Below, piece after piece: positions 12,316-23,353 of a stretch of 64,000 nucleotides of DNA (position 1 is the first letter of the stretch; each line of letters starts with the position of its first letter). Origin of the DNA: Phymatolithon calcareum (lineage: Eukaryota; Rhodophyta; Florideophyceae; Hapalidiales). The notes beneath the pieces were generated by a model. It was given only the letters and a program-made list of their open reading frames with translations, searched no databases and was not told where the DNA came from. Location of the stretch: positions 2,356,001-2,420,000 of the forward strand of contig OZ345353.1 of assembly GCA_977006965.1 (NCBI GenBank). Reading direction: 5' to 3'. Made by a program: the position numbers and the translations under genes.

Positions 12316-13229
12316 ACAAAGGACTCCCAAAGAAGAACTTTTTCCTTGCAGGAAAAGAGCTGTACCAGGCCTGGAGACTGTCCTACCTGGGGATCAGTAT
12401 GAACAACAACGGAGTCACCGACGATACAGCAATCTCAAGAGTTTGGAATGCGATGGGATACATACACAAACTCCGCCAAATTGGCTTGAACGTCAGAGGA
12501 CTCCAACCAACCACATGCATCAGGATTTTCAAGTCGCTGATTCTCCCCAAATGGGAGTATGCTATTCACCTGACACCGATCACGAAACGACTACTATCGG
12601 CAATTGAAGCAGCAGAAGGTCTTTTCTACAGATACTTTTTCGGAAAATATGCCGAGTATCGAAGGCAGAGAATACGAGTGCCCTGCAGTCTCGCCAGCCC
12701 ACAGATGAGGAGAATGCACCAGGCTGAAATGTTCGCCTTAAGCTTGGTAAGACGGAGGAAGTTCCTGGAGCTTTCAGAAGAATACCAGGGAAAAGAAGAT
12801 GATCTGGAAGACGTATCAAAGGACATTGGGTATTTCGGGGAAGAGGAACACCTTAAAGAAGCTCTGAAACAAGCGGAAGAAGGTATGGTGTCAAAAAAGA
12901 GACTCCTACAAGCAACAGTCAAAGTCTGGTCGTTGGAAGAAGAGGGTCGGACAGTTAAAATCCCGATCGGCTTACCGAACGACCTACCAGGAGTGCTATA
13001 TATAAGGGACAGAACTGCGAGTTTGAGATTCCTGAGAGTCACTTTCCACAGAGTTCCTTTGTGGAGAAAATCCATTCTGGCGAAATACTTTGGGACTGGT
13101 GCTGTGGTGGAGCTTATCGTGTTGCAGCGTATACTACGGTCTATGAAGATGGACCAAGAAACGGAATATGAATGCAAAAGACTTACTCGAGCCCTCGCAG
13201 GAGAGAAATTCGAATTAATGAGATATTAG
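12316..13229 (+). pseudogene. LINE-a reverse transcriptase C-terminal fragment
   Basis: The reading frame covers only the region after the RT catalytic core. It starts just before the motif-E-like segment SYLGISMNNNGVTDD, followed by the thumb/C-terminal region with PKWEYAIHLTP. It matches the end of the LINE-b protein (YLGISLSSEGVTDK, PRWEYAMHLTP) but is clearly a different subfamily. All catalytic motifs are missing, so it is inactive. The open frame extends back to 12240 into host repeat sequence only by chance. Confidence 0.8.
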
Positions 13230-13328
13230 AAGGAGAGTAGAGAGATAAGTATCGAAAACAGCGAGAAGCTGCCCTGTTACTCAATTTGAGGCTTTAGGAG
13301 CTTTTAAAATAAATCAACATATATCCCC
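12316..13328 (+). mobile_element. 5'-truncated LINE insertion (LINE-a)
   Basis: This non-LTR retrotransposon fragment is flanked by a 12-bp target duplication, ctctactttccc, at 12304-12315 and 13329-13340. The P1 right arm (near 20895) and unit A have this site once, without the insertion. It carries the C-terminal part of a reverse transcriptase ORF and a short 3' UTR with aaaataaat. There is no long poly(A) tail. Confidence 0.85.
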
Positions 13329-13599
13329 CTCTACTTTCCCGGATTCTCATTTTTCCATGCTTATTCACCAACAAGGGTCCTCGAACACAGTCAGGTCGTC
13401 CGCTTTGAAGATTATTTTCAAAATTGTGGCATGAGTGCGGCGTAATCTACTGGACGACAAAGAATTCTCTCTGATGTGCTTCATACGTCTGCCCCCCAAA
13501 TCTTCAACAGAAGTAAAACAAAATAAGCTAGCTAGTTCGACACAAATGTCTTCCAGCATAGATTGGACTTCGGTCGTTAACATGTCTCGAGTTGCAGCT

Positions 13600-15249
13600 G
13601 ACCTGGATAGAAGTGCAGACCTCGTCTTTGAGCTGTGGACCGCCTGCGGAAGATGTGGAGTTCTCCCGACAGCGTGCCTAAAAGCTCTCTTAGTCCCGCT
13701 GCACAAGAAAGGAGCCCATGACGATCCAAAAAATTTCCGACCAATATCTTTACTGAGTCAAGTCCGAAAGATTATTGAGTCAGCACTGGATATTATGCTC
13801 CGCCGAAGATACAAGAACCACAGAATCCAACTGGGATTCCAAAAAGGCAAGAGCACGGAGCTAGCAATCTTAAGGGCTCTGGAACTACAGAACCGAGGGC
13901 AGGGATGCATTGCAGTATTGGACTTGACGGCAGCGTACGACACAGTCCCACGAAAGTACTTGCAAGAGCGAATGAGAGTTGTTCTACCACAAGACCTATG
14001 CGAGATGATCGAGGCTTTCTTGACACCGTCCTGGGTATCAACGATTGGCGATCCCCAGCAAAAGTGGTTTCTAATCGACAGGGGAGTACCTCAGGGATCC
14101 CCGCTGAGCCCAAGTTTGTATAATCTATTCATGGACGAATTCGCAGAAAGAATAAGACAAGTTCCAAGGGATGTTGCCGACGTGGCAGCAGTTCTTTTCG
14201 CGGACGACGTGCTCCTAACGGCAAAATCACCAGTCGGACTACAGAGACTGTTAAATATTTCTTCGCAATGGGCAAGAGATAGACAAATGAGGTGGAACAC
14301 GAAAGCCGGGAAGAGCGAAGTTCTTCTCTCCGAAGGCACAAGATCACCCACATTCAAGCTTTCCGGGAAAACGCTGACAAAAGTCAAAGAAGTCCCATAC
14401 CTTGGCATATCACTCAGCAGTGAGGGAGTTACCGACAAGAAAATGCTTGAACGCATCCGACAGGCCAAGATAGCAGTGTATCAGCTGAGATCCCTTGGTG
14501 TAACAGCCCGGGGACTCAGCCCCTTAAAAGCAATCAAGATGTACAAGGCCTTGATACAGCCAAGATGGGAATATGCCATGCACCTGACGCCATGGACGAC
14601 AAGAGTTCAAACAGCTATTGCAGACGTGGAGAAGACTTTTTTTGGACAAGTATTTGGTCCAATCGCAAAAAATCGAACCGCGAGACTTCGTCTTCTCTGT
14701 CGCATACATAATGCGGAAGACAGAAGATTAGTTCTAGCGTTACGAATGCTTGAACGAGCCAGAACAAGGAAAATGGGCTTGCTCGCAGTCCCAAGAGAGG
14801 AAAGAGACGTTGAGGAATTGCAATGGGTGTGTCGTGACATATCATCAATGTTACATCACGACCTATTCGAGACGGCACTAACCTATCTCAAGCAGCGAGT
14901 TTCAGCAAAATTGTTGAGGGACCTGCTCTTTAAAGACGAAGGAGAAGGCTTGGAGGCGAGCAGAAAGAGGAATATTCCTTATGATATTCCCGGGTCTACT
15001 CCCGCCATCATCAGACTACCGAAAGCACGTCACCGCCAATTGGCGATTAAATGGGCATTCGGACGTTTTCCCCCATTGAGTACCACACTTCTGGAAGACA
15101 AATTCGGCGAAATCGTACCAACTCTCATGAACAAGCTCGAAGTGTACCTTCAAAGATATCGACTAACAGAAGAGGAGACTAGTGAGACTGAAAAGGCACT
15201 TGACAAAGTACTATTCCTCACAATCGTCTTTTATGACGACATGGAATAG
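13600..15249 (+). pseudogene. LINE-b reverse transcriptase, endonuclease missing
   Basis: This encodes most of the RT domain of a non-LTR retrotransposon. Visible blocks in order are NFRPISLLSQVRKIIE, GFQKGKSTE, motif A AVLDLTAAYDTVPR (about 13918), motif B GVPQGSPLSPSLYNLF, motif C LFADDV (about 14194-14211), motif D KAGKSEVLL and motif E YLGISL. A C-terminal extension with PRWEYAMHLTP follows. The catalytic aspartates are present and the frame is open to 15249. The N-terminal endonuclease and the start codon were lost by 5' truncation. By chance the frame continues upstream to 13435 through the inverted host repeat. The exact clade is unclear. Confidence 0.9.
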
Positions 15250-15490
15250 ACCAAGACAAAATAGAACGGCGACGCTGAGATTCCTACGAACAGGACAAGT
15301 GGACTCTAAGCTTTTCCCTCCACCTTCTCTGGAGGAGGGTTTTTGCAGCTAGGGCTACGACGATAGCAACGAGCTTTTGCGGGCTTTAACGGAGCTACCA
15401 AGGAAGTAGCATCTGAAACGCATCTCCCTTACAGTCTTATGAGTGTTTCTGAGGGCGTTTAATAAATTCAAAATTCAAAAAAAAAAAAAA
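13600..15490 (+). mobile_element. 5'-truncated LINE insertion with poly(A) (LINE-b)
   Basis: This retrotransposon ends in an aataaa signal at 15461 and 14 adenines (15477-15490). It is flanked by a 17-bp target duplication, tgtctcgagttgcagct, at 13583-13599 and 15491-15507 (a flanking a makes it possibly 18). The right arm of P1 has this site once near 20634-20650 with no insertion. The 5' end is truncated inside the reverse transcriptase; no endonuclease domain is present. Confidence 0.9.
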
Positions 15491-17460
15491 TGTCTCGAGT
15501 TGCAGCTTTTACCACCAAAGATAGTGTATAACGGTAAACCGTATACAGGTGTACTTTCTGCATGCTGACATGCACAATCGACCAACGTGCAAACACGAAA
15601 ATGTTTCGTACTTAAGAGACTGAGAGACACTGTGAGTTGACTTTTTAATTTTACAATTATTTTAAGAATACTACTTATCATCAAAATTGGAGTACACTTC
15701 CAACGAATTGACCTGTCTAACTATTATCTGGGTCACAGCAGGGACACAGATGGTATGGGAATTTTACTAATTACCCATGCCCTGTGCAACCGCCTCAGAT
15801 CGTTACCTGTGGTATGATATACAGCATTGCAATTAGGGTAAATCATCCTGGTGGTGCTCAGCTGACCAGAAATCTGAACCCAGCTCCGTCCACGAAGAAA
15901 ACCGGACGTCAAGAAGGCGATACGTGACGCTTTCTTCGTAAAGTTTAACACTTCCAGATTCTCAAAACTTGCGCGAAACCGGAAGTACCCAAATGGTGTT
16001 GTGGAGAGCCGCTTTGAAGGCACAGGCCGGAGCCATCGCAACACTAAAATGACAAGTATGCAGCAATACGCTCTCAACACATTCCTCTCCGATTCCTGAG
16101 TCCTCAGGTACAACTTTTGTTCCATCCACTATTGTCCTCACATCCGCCGCGATAAGCGATTCTCGAGGAGTGTCCGTGTTCAAAGCAGACGCCCCAATGC
16201 TCCAAATGCGCGGTTTGTATATGACAAAGATATCTTCGACCTGTTTTTGTGTTCTTTGCGCTCTAGGTGGATTCCTTTTCCATGGCGAATCGCTGCCCTC
16301 AAGTCTTCCGATTCATCTCGGGTTGTCGGTCAAACTTACGTCCGAGATGCGTTTGTAAGATCTGAATTTTGTTCTGGACGTTCCGTTCACACACCGATAA
16401 CACGCATAAGAGGCTAGCAGCATTGTCACGATTTAAAGAGCGCGTTTCAGAATTTTAACATGTAGACCTGTTATGCACAATCTGCCATTCGCACTGCAAC
16501 TGAGCAATATGGACATGTCCAGCGATCAGAGCAAGGTCAAATTTTTGAATTTGCCGTGCTACTGCTCCAACTCACTTTCAATCAAGTTTTTTTCCTCCTC
16601 AAATTCCCTTGTACTTCCAAACTTTCTATTCCGTCACTTTGTGATTCATTTCAATACTCATGTCGTCCGTGCGTGTTTCACCCCGCTTCAGACGTATAAT
16701 GTTCTGGTCAATTCAACTTCATGATCACCAAAGAGCATATTCATGATGACCTCGCGCGTCTTTTATCTTCTGTTTTCATGTCCATGTGCACGGCAAATGG
16801 GTGTTTCCTTTTCTATTTGGGGTACTTCCTTCAGAAACCCAGCCATGTTTTCAAAACCTTAGTGAATATCATGTGCCTCGCATTCTCAATTGTTGGTTAA
16901 ATCATTATTTCCTATCAAATCGCGTTCAAGCCCCACTGCAACCTTGACAAAGCGTTCAATTAGAATAGAGGGTCCACGTTCGGCTTTGCATAATTCTCAC
17001 TTAAACAAAACTATGCACAATAGGCAATCTGAATACCTCCCAAAATAGTCCTCTAAAAGTTTACTGTGTTATCTTCCCCGCTTTCATTTCCATTTTACCG
17101 GTCACTGTGTTAACTAGGTTCTCGATGTTTTGTCTAATAGGATGTATCATTCTCATCTTCAGCACTTATCCTCTTGAGATATATAAGCTGGAGGAGCAAT
17201 TTGTCGCAGCCTGGCCACTGGACATAATGAGGGGAAGAACAGAATTAAAGATTGATGAGATATTCAAATTGAGTGCGCACTCCCAAACCTGAAGGTTTCG
17301 TCTGAACCTCCGAGCCTCTGAACAACTAAAAAGTTCAATACGGAAGGAAAAGAATCGCCCAGAATAGCCTAAGGAAGCGCACAGATATATAGTAGCACAA
17401 CTAAGGCAAGTAAAAACACCCTCCTGATCTTTGAAAGTCCTGAGTAATAACTTTCCAAAT

Positions 17461-17909
17461 GATCACTCTCGAAAAGTTGGGTAAAAATTTTAAAACTGTG
17501 CCCAACTTTTACAGTGAAGACTTTTTTCAAATTTTCATAATTCGTTGAGCCGAATCTCCTCATTAACTTCTCTCCACCCTCCACTGTACGTCGACCGCAG
17601 CACATCTACATCCTCCAACATGTCGGCGGATCGCTCATCATCCCGCCGTCTTCCCGCGCCCAGCGGCGCTACGTTCTCCCCCCACTCGACTACTCCGTCC
17701 CGCAGCGACTCACATTCCGTCGATATGCAGGCGACGTTGAACCCCGACCTCTTTCCTACGGACGAGGATCCCGGTGCCGGCTCCACCGCGGTCGCCGTCC
17801 ATCCCACCAAGAGCACGACCTCGTCTTCTCACAGTGACGGTACCGGGGAGGCTTCGAGCGAATCCCATTCTTCACAGAACCAATTTCCCCTCATGATCAA
17901 GATGTCCTC
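17461..17909 (+). pseudogene. Truncated chromodomain-like ORF in P1 left arm
   Basis: This matches the first 150 codons of the 359-codon ORF and stops at the sequence for FPLMIKMS, where the palindrome folds back. The beginning is frameshifted near 17487 relative to the intact copies. The chromodomain part is missing. Confidence 0.75.
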
Positions 17910-18280
17910 GAACCGTTCTGGTGGACATCTTGATCTTGAGGGGAAATTGGTTCTGCGAAGAATGGGTTCCGCACGACCTCGTCTTCACACAGTGACGGTT
18001 CTGGAGAGGCTTCGAGCGAATCCCATTCTTCGCAGAACGAATTTCCGCTCAAGATCAAGAAGTCCTCGACCGTTCTGGCGGACATCATGATCTCGAGGGG
18101 AAACTGGTTCTGTGAAGAATGGGATTCGGTCGAAGCCTCTCCAGAAGCGTCATTGTGTGAAGACGAGGCCGTGCGGATTCCATTCTTCGCAGAACCAATT
18201 TCCTCTCAAGATCAAGATGTCCGCCAGAACGGTTCGAGGACATCTTGATCATGAGGGGAAATTGGTTCTGTGAAGAATGG
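17871..18280. repeat. Cluster of nested hairpins at the P1 centre
   Basis: At the symmetry centre, three successive foldbacks reuse the same roughly 40-bp piece of the chromodomain-like ORF (around gaaccaatttcccctcatg and atcaagatgtcc). The small hairpins lie near 17871-17962 and 18170-18275, with the main axis between them at about 18078. All turn at the same short segment (ccgttctgg). This is the pattern left by repeated template switching. Confidence 0.75.
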
Positions 18281-21065
18281 GATTCGCTCGAAGCCTCCCC
18301 GGTACCGTCACTGTTAGAAGACGAGGCCGTGCTCCCAGCGGAATGGACGGCGCCCGCGGTGGAGCCGGCACCGGATTCCTCGTCCGTAGGAAAGAGGTCA
18401 GTGCTAACCGTCTCCTGCATGTCGCTATAGGAATCGGCGGAATGTGAGTCGCTGCGGGACGAAGTAGTCGAGTGGGGGGAGAACGTAGCGCCGCTGGGCG
18501 CGGGTAGACGGCAGGATGGTGAGCGATCCGCCGACATGTTGGAGGATGTGGATGAGATGTGGTCGACGTACAGTGGAGGGTGGAGAGAAGTTAATGAGGA
18601 GATTCGGCTCAACGAATTATGACTTTTTGGCAAGTCTTCACTATAAAAGTTGGGCACAGTTTTAAAAATTTTACCCAACTTTTCGAGAGTGATCATTTGG
18701 AAAGTTATTACTCAGGACTTTCAAAGATCAGGAGGGTGTTTTTCCTTGCCTTAGTTGTGCTACTATATAGATGTGTGCTTCCTTAGGCTATTCTGGGCGA
18801 TTCTTTGCCTTCCGTATTGAACTTTTCTAGTTGTTCAGAGGCTCGGAGGTTCAGACGAAACCTTCAGGTTTGGGAGTGCGCACTCAATTTGAATATCTCA
18901 TCAATCTTTAATTCTGTTCTTCCCCTCATTATGTCCAGTGGCCAGGCTGCGACAAATTGCTCCTCCAGCTTATATATCTCAAGAGGATAAGTGCTGAAGA
19001 TGAGAATGATACATCCTATTAGACAAAACATCGAGAACCTAGTTAACACAGTGACCGGTAAAATGGAAATGAAAGCGGGGAAGATAACACAGTAAACTTT
19101 TAGAGGACTATTTTTGGTGGTATTCCGATTGCCTATTGTGCATAGTTTTGTTTAAGTGAGAATTATGCAAAGCCGAACGTAGAACCTCTATTCTAATTGA
19201 ACGCTTGTTCAGGGTTGCAGTGGGGCTTGAACGCGATTTGATTGGAAATAATGATTTAACCAACAATTGAGAATGCGAGGCACATGATATTCACTAATGT
19301 TTTGAAAACATGGCTGGGTTTCTGAAGGAAGTACCCCAAATAAAAAAGGAAACACCCATTTGCCGCGCACATGGACATGAAAACAGAAGATAAAAGACGC
19401 GCGAGGTCATCATGAATATGCTCTTTGGTGATCATGAAGTTGAATTGACCAGAACATTATACGTCTGAAGCGGGGTGAAACACGCACGGACGACATGAGT
19501 ATTGAAATGAATCACAAAGTGACGGAATAGAAAGTTTGGACGTACAAGGGAATTTGAGGAGGAAAAAAAACTTGATTGAAAGTGAGTTGGAGCAGTAGCA
19601 CGGCAAATTCAAAAATTTGACCTTGCTCTGATCGCTGGACATGTCCATATTGCTCAGTTGCAGTGCGAATGGCAGATTGTGCATAACAGATCGACATGTT
19701 GAAATTTTGAAACGCGCTCGTTAAATCGTTACCATGCTGCTAGCCTCTTATGCGTGTTATCGGTGTGTGAACGGAACGTCCAGAACAAAATTCAGATCTT
19801 ACAAACGCATCTCGGACGTAAGTTTGACCGACAACCCGAGATGAATCGGAAGACTTGAGGGCAGCGATTCGCCATGGAAAAGGAATCCACCTAGAGCGCA
19901 AAGAACACAAAAAAAGGTCGAAGATATCTTTGTCATATACAAACCGCGCATTTGGAGCATTGGGGCGTCTGCTTTGAACACGGACACTCCTCGAGCATCG
20001 CTTATCGCGTCGGATGTGAGGATATGGTGGATGGAACAAAAGTTGTACCTGAGGACTCAGGAATCGGAGAGGAATGTGCTGAGAGCGTATTGCTGCATAC
20101 TTGTCATTTTAGTGTTGCGATGGCTCCGGCCTGTGCCTTCACCATTTGGGTACTTCCGGTTTCGCGCAAGTTTTGAGAATCTGGAAGTGTTAAACTTTAC
20201 GAATGTTGCGTCACGTATCGCCTTCTTGACGTCCGGTTTTCTTCGTGGACGTAGCTGGGTTCAGATTTCTGGTCAGCTGAGCACCGCCAGGATGATTTAC
20301 CCTAATTGCAATGCTGTATATCATACCACAGGTAACGATCTGAGGCGGTTGCACAGGGCATGGGTAATTAGTAAAATTCCCATACCATCTGTGCCCCTGT
20401 TGTGACCCAGATAATAGTTAGACAGGTCAATTCGTTGGAAGTGTACTCCAATTTTGATGATAAGTAGTATTCTTAAAATAATTGTAAAATTAAAAAGTCA
20501 ACTCACAGTGTCTCGCAGTCTCTTAAGTACGAAACATTTTCGTGTTTGCACGTTGGTTGAGTGTGCATGTCAGCATGCAGAAAGTACACCTGTATATGGT
20601 TCACCGTCATACACTATCTTTGGTGGTAAAAGCTGCAACTCGAGACATGTTAACGACCGAAGTCCAATCTATGCTGGAAGATATTTGTGTCGAACTAGCT
20701 GGCTAATTTTGTTTTACTGCTGATGAAGATTTGGGGGGCAGACGTATGAAGCACATCGGAGAGAATTATTTGTCATCCAGTAGATTACGTCGCACCCATG
20801 CCACAATTGTCGAAGTAATCTTCCAAACAGACAAAGTGACGGAGTTCGAGGACCTTTGTTGGTGGATCAGAATGAAAAAGTGAGAATCCGGGAAAGTAGA
20901 GCATTGAAGGACAAAATGTATGTAGCCGGGTGGGTGGACGGGATTTTCGGGCAAGGAGAGTGCATCGATGGTGTCTGTCTTTCTGTGAAGACTTCGAGCG
21001 AGACTTAAAATGTAGGAACGGAACACCTTCAGAAGAGAGGTTCTACCCGTTCCGCCCACTGGTCA
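18079..21065 (+). repeat. Palindrome P1, right arm
   Basis: This forward copy of the ORF 5' end and tail module is continuous with unit B downstream. It lacks both LINEs found in the left arm and carries an 18-bp deletion near 20141. No intact gene lies in it. Confidence 0.85.
18243..18696 (-). pseudogene. Truncated chromodomain-like ORF in P1 right arm
   Basis: This mirrors the truncated copy in the left arm. It keeps the start MITLEKLGKIFKT and the Ser-rich N-terminal half, then ends at the palindrome centre. The frame continues to 18085 through the nested hairpins and has no chromodomain. Confidence 0.75.
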
Positions 21066-21464
21066 TACGCAACTGGGGTACGTTTTTTAATCAGTCATTG
21101 AGACTAACGCCGTGGAGGTCGCGTTCTGCGATAATTGGAAATCGTCTCAACTTTCATGAGAGCACAATTTGCTGGCGATAAACTACGAAATCTTCGCCGG
21201 GCCAGGACTGGGGAAATGTCACACGCGAGTTTGAACCGCACAAAAATGCAACTGAGTCAACGCTGGAGTGAGTTCTTCTCAAAAAACGATGCTCGAGCGT
21301 TGTAGATTATCCTTAGAAGCAGGCATAGACTGTAACTTGCATATGGAAACCTGCACTGAAAGTTGACGGCATAAACTTTCAACTCGATTCCGGACAAAAA
21401 GCTAGCAAATCCATACTAGACATGAACACCTCGAACGGACCTCGAGAGAAGTAGGGCGTACCCT

Positions 21465-21853
21465 CTTGTCCCCAGAAACGAGGGAAACAAGTGATGTCCG
21501 CTCTGTATCAATTGTAAGTTGGACCGCTGATATGTTTCATATATGCCGCGCCTATGGACACCAAAAAAGGTATCATAGCATCATCAGTTTAGTGGATTTC
21601 TATTGGTGCATCTACGACGAACTGACGCCGAAGAGGGGAAACAAATCCCGTGTTTCCCCGGGGAAACACGAAAGGGCCCTTTCCGGGGAAACAAATCCCA
21701 TGTTTCCCCCATTCTGGGGAAACAAATTTTCATTTCTCTTTTGTTATAGTTTTTATGCACTCTTCCGGGGGAGAACAAATGTATGAAAGTTTCGTTTCGG
21801 TTGCCCGCTTTTGCAAGCTTACAACACAAAAACGGAACGTTTCAGGGGACAAG
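21465..21853. mobile_element. MITE-like block with 16-bp TIRs
   Basis: The left end cttgtccccagaaacg matches the reverse complement of 21838-21853 at 15 of 16 bases. Inside, ggggaaaca-type motifs recur four times between about 21636 and 21725, and 21650-21669 is a perfect 20-bp palindrome. Confidence 0.65.
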
Positions 21854-22033
21854 CAGTATGTGGACCACTTTTTTGTGACACAAATGATGTGCGTGAGGCT
21901 CGGTGTGGGTCCTCGGGGACACAATTGCCCCTCGGGCTTCGCCCTCGGGTCTAATTGTGCCCCCTCGGGCCTCACACCTCTCCTCCCTTACATCATTTGT
22001 TTCCCTCAAAAGTGGTCCACATCCCGTACTTGT
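21470..22033. mobile_element. 564-bp MITE-like insertion with 5-bp target duplication
   Basis: Copy A reads accctcttgttgtgctggg without interruption at 681-699. In copy B the cttgt is duplicated (21465-21469 and 22029-22033) around this insert. The insert has no coding capacity. It consists of two inverted-repeat blocks that meet at an acaag sequence at 21849-21853, so it may be one element nested beside another. Confidence 0.8.
21849..22033. mobile_element. 185-bp GC-rich foldback element
   Basis: The ends acaag and cttgt are inverted. Further in, atgtggaccactttt pairs with aaaagtggtccacat, and acaaatgatgt pairs with acatcatttgt. The centre is a strong hairpin of ctcggg and acaattg blocks. 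The whole block could fold into one long stem. Confidence 0.65.
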
Positions 22034-22170
22034 TGTGCTGGGACTTCGGAGAGGGCCTTCTGTATATTGCCCATGATATTCCTGACCATCACACCTTCAA
22101 AGTTTTATCTGAAATTCATCTTTTCGACCACTGTACGTGTACATCTGTACCAAGTGTACTTTTTATCATA

Positions 22171-22209
22171 GAAAACAGGTGAGGAGAGGGCCTCTCCTCA
22201 CCTGTTTTC
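22171..22209. repeat. 39-bp palindrome
   Basis: Two 19-bp arms (gaaaacaggtgaggagagg and its reverse complement) surround a single central base. Copy A has only the left arm at the equivalent place, followed by unrelated sequence. Confidence 0.75.
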
Positions 22210-23150
22210 GCGCAGGGCTTTATCCGGGGAGGGGCTCGATCGGGGTGTTCCTGACTAATTCATACTAGTACTGTTCATGTACATATTGTTGTACTGACGA
22301 AAGGGAACTTGTCCATATCGAGATCTTGCTTTGTGCTTCGAAGTCTATAAGGCAGGGACCAATTTTCACACTCAATTTGCGATTGAAGGGGGCCTAATAA
22401 GGCTTATTTTTCGAGGCCGGTTTTATTGCAACTTTTCCCCAGAACACTATATTAGTATGTTGTACAGACGAGAGAAAGTAATGAGCTATGGGACAGTCTT
22501 TTCAATGAGGTGGGAACGAGGAAGATACATGGAGTAGAATTTGTGGAACTGGCGAGAAGTGCAGATCGATACAAATGTCAGAAGAATAGTGAAAAAGAAA
22601 ACTTCAAGTGCCCAATAATGTTTATGTATCATTCGAATTGGAGCTACTAGCGGACCGCAGGATATCTTTCAGAGGGCTAAATGTACAAGTAGATTGGAGG
22701 ATATCGTGAGCCCCGTCTTCAAGAATTGTGTCTCTTATCGTTTTTACGAGTGCAAAGGCGAGAGGTGGTAAACGTGTCTTGTAATTAATTTTAGTCAACA
22801 TTATTAGACGAAGTATTCTCCTTCCTCATCTTGACTGTTTCTTCTTCTCACTATATTTTTGAAGGACGTGTCAACAGATACTTAGAGTAGCCTTTCTAAA
22901 GGTTAAATACTTCCAAACTTGAAAGTTCGTCCGCTCCCCCAAGTGCAGCGTAGTGGCGTCCTTCCAAAGACATAGTTTATTAGCATGAGAAGGTATATAT
23001 ACAACTTTCCACTGTCACACTATCCCTATATCCAAAGTTGGTCACGTGGCGAGGTGCAGTGGGCCAGTTTTGCTACATCTCAGGTCTAGACAACGTCAGT
23101 GGCTGTTCGAGGGGAAGACAGTGCAAAATTTTTAGAATTGTAAATCCATA

Positions 23151-23228
23151 CTGAAGAAAGTCTTTTAAGACTTTCTTCAGCATAAGCTAATCCATGTCGA
23201 AGAAAGAATCTTAAAAGAGTCTTTCTTC
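23151..23228. repeat. Twin hairpins, copy B
   Basis: These are the same two hairpins as at 1843-1920, here at 23151-23180 and 23199-23228. Apart from one base near the centre, the second is a better match between arms here than in copy A. Confidence 0.8.
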
Positions 23229-23353
23229 AACATAGATTAGCATCGTTTTTCCTGATGGAAGTGTGACAATATCTTTTTGATTTACGTTTTTAGTCAGGTT
23301 AGTATGTTATTTATACTTGTGGTTATGAATCCCTGCCTCGAAAATTCACTTTG

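Larger units (their letters stand above)
11943..18078 (-). repeat. Palindrome P1, left arm (inverted)
   Basis: This is an inverted copy of the tail module plus the 5' part of the chromodomain-like ORF, mirrored by 18079 to about 21200. Matching landmarks sum to a constant of 36156-36157, for example 17107 with 19049 and 16473 with 19684, which places the centre at about 18078. The left arm is longer because two LINEs were inserted into it after the palindrome formed; the right arm has the empty sites. Confidence 0.85.
21066..23353 (+). repeat. Left module of the repeat unit, copy B
   Basis: This matches 294-2045 of copy A at a constant offset of 21308 after the insertion at 21470-22033. A short segment that differs from copy A (838-905) is replaced by a 39-bp palindrome at 22171-22209. 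No gene recognised. Confidence 0.75.
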
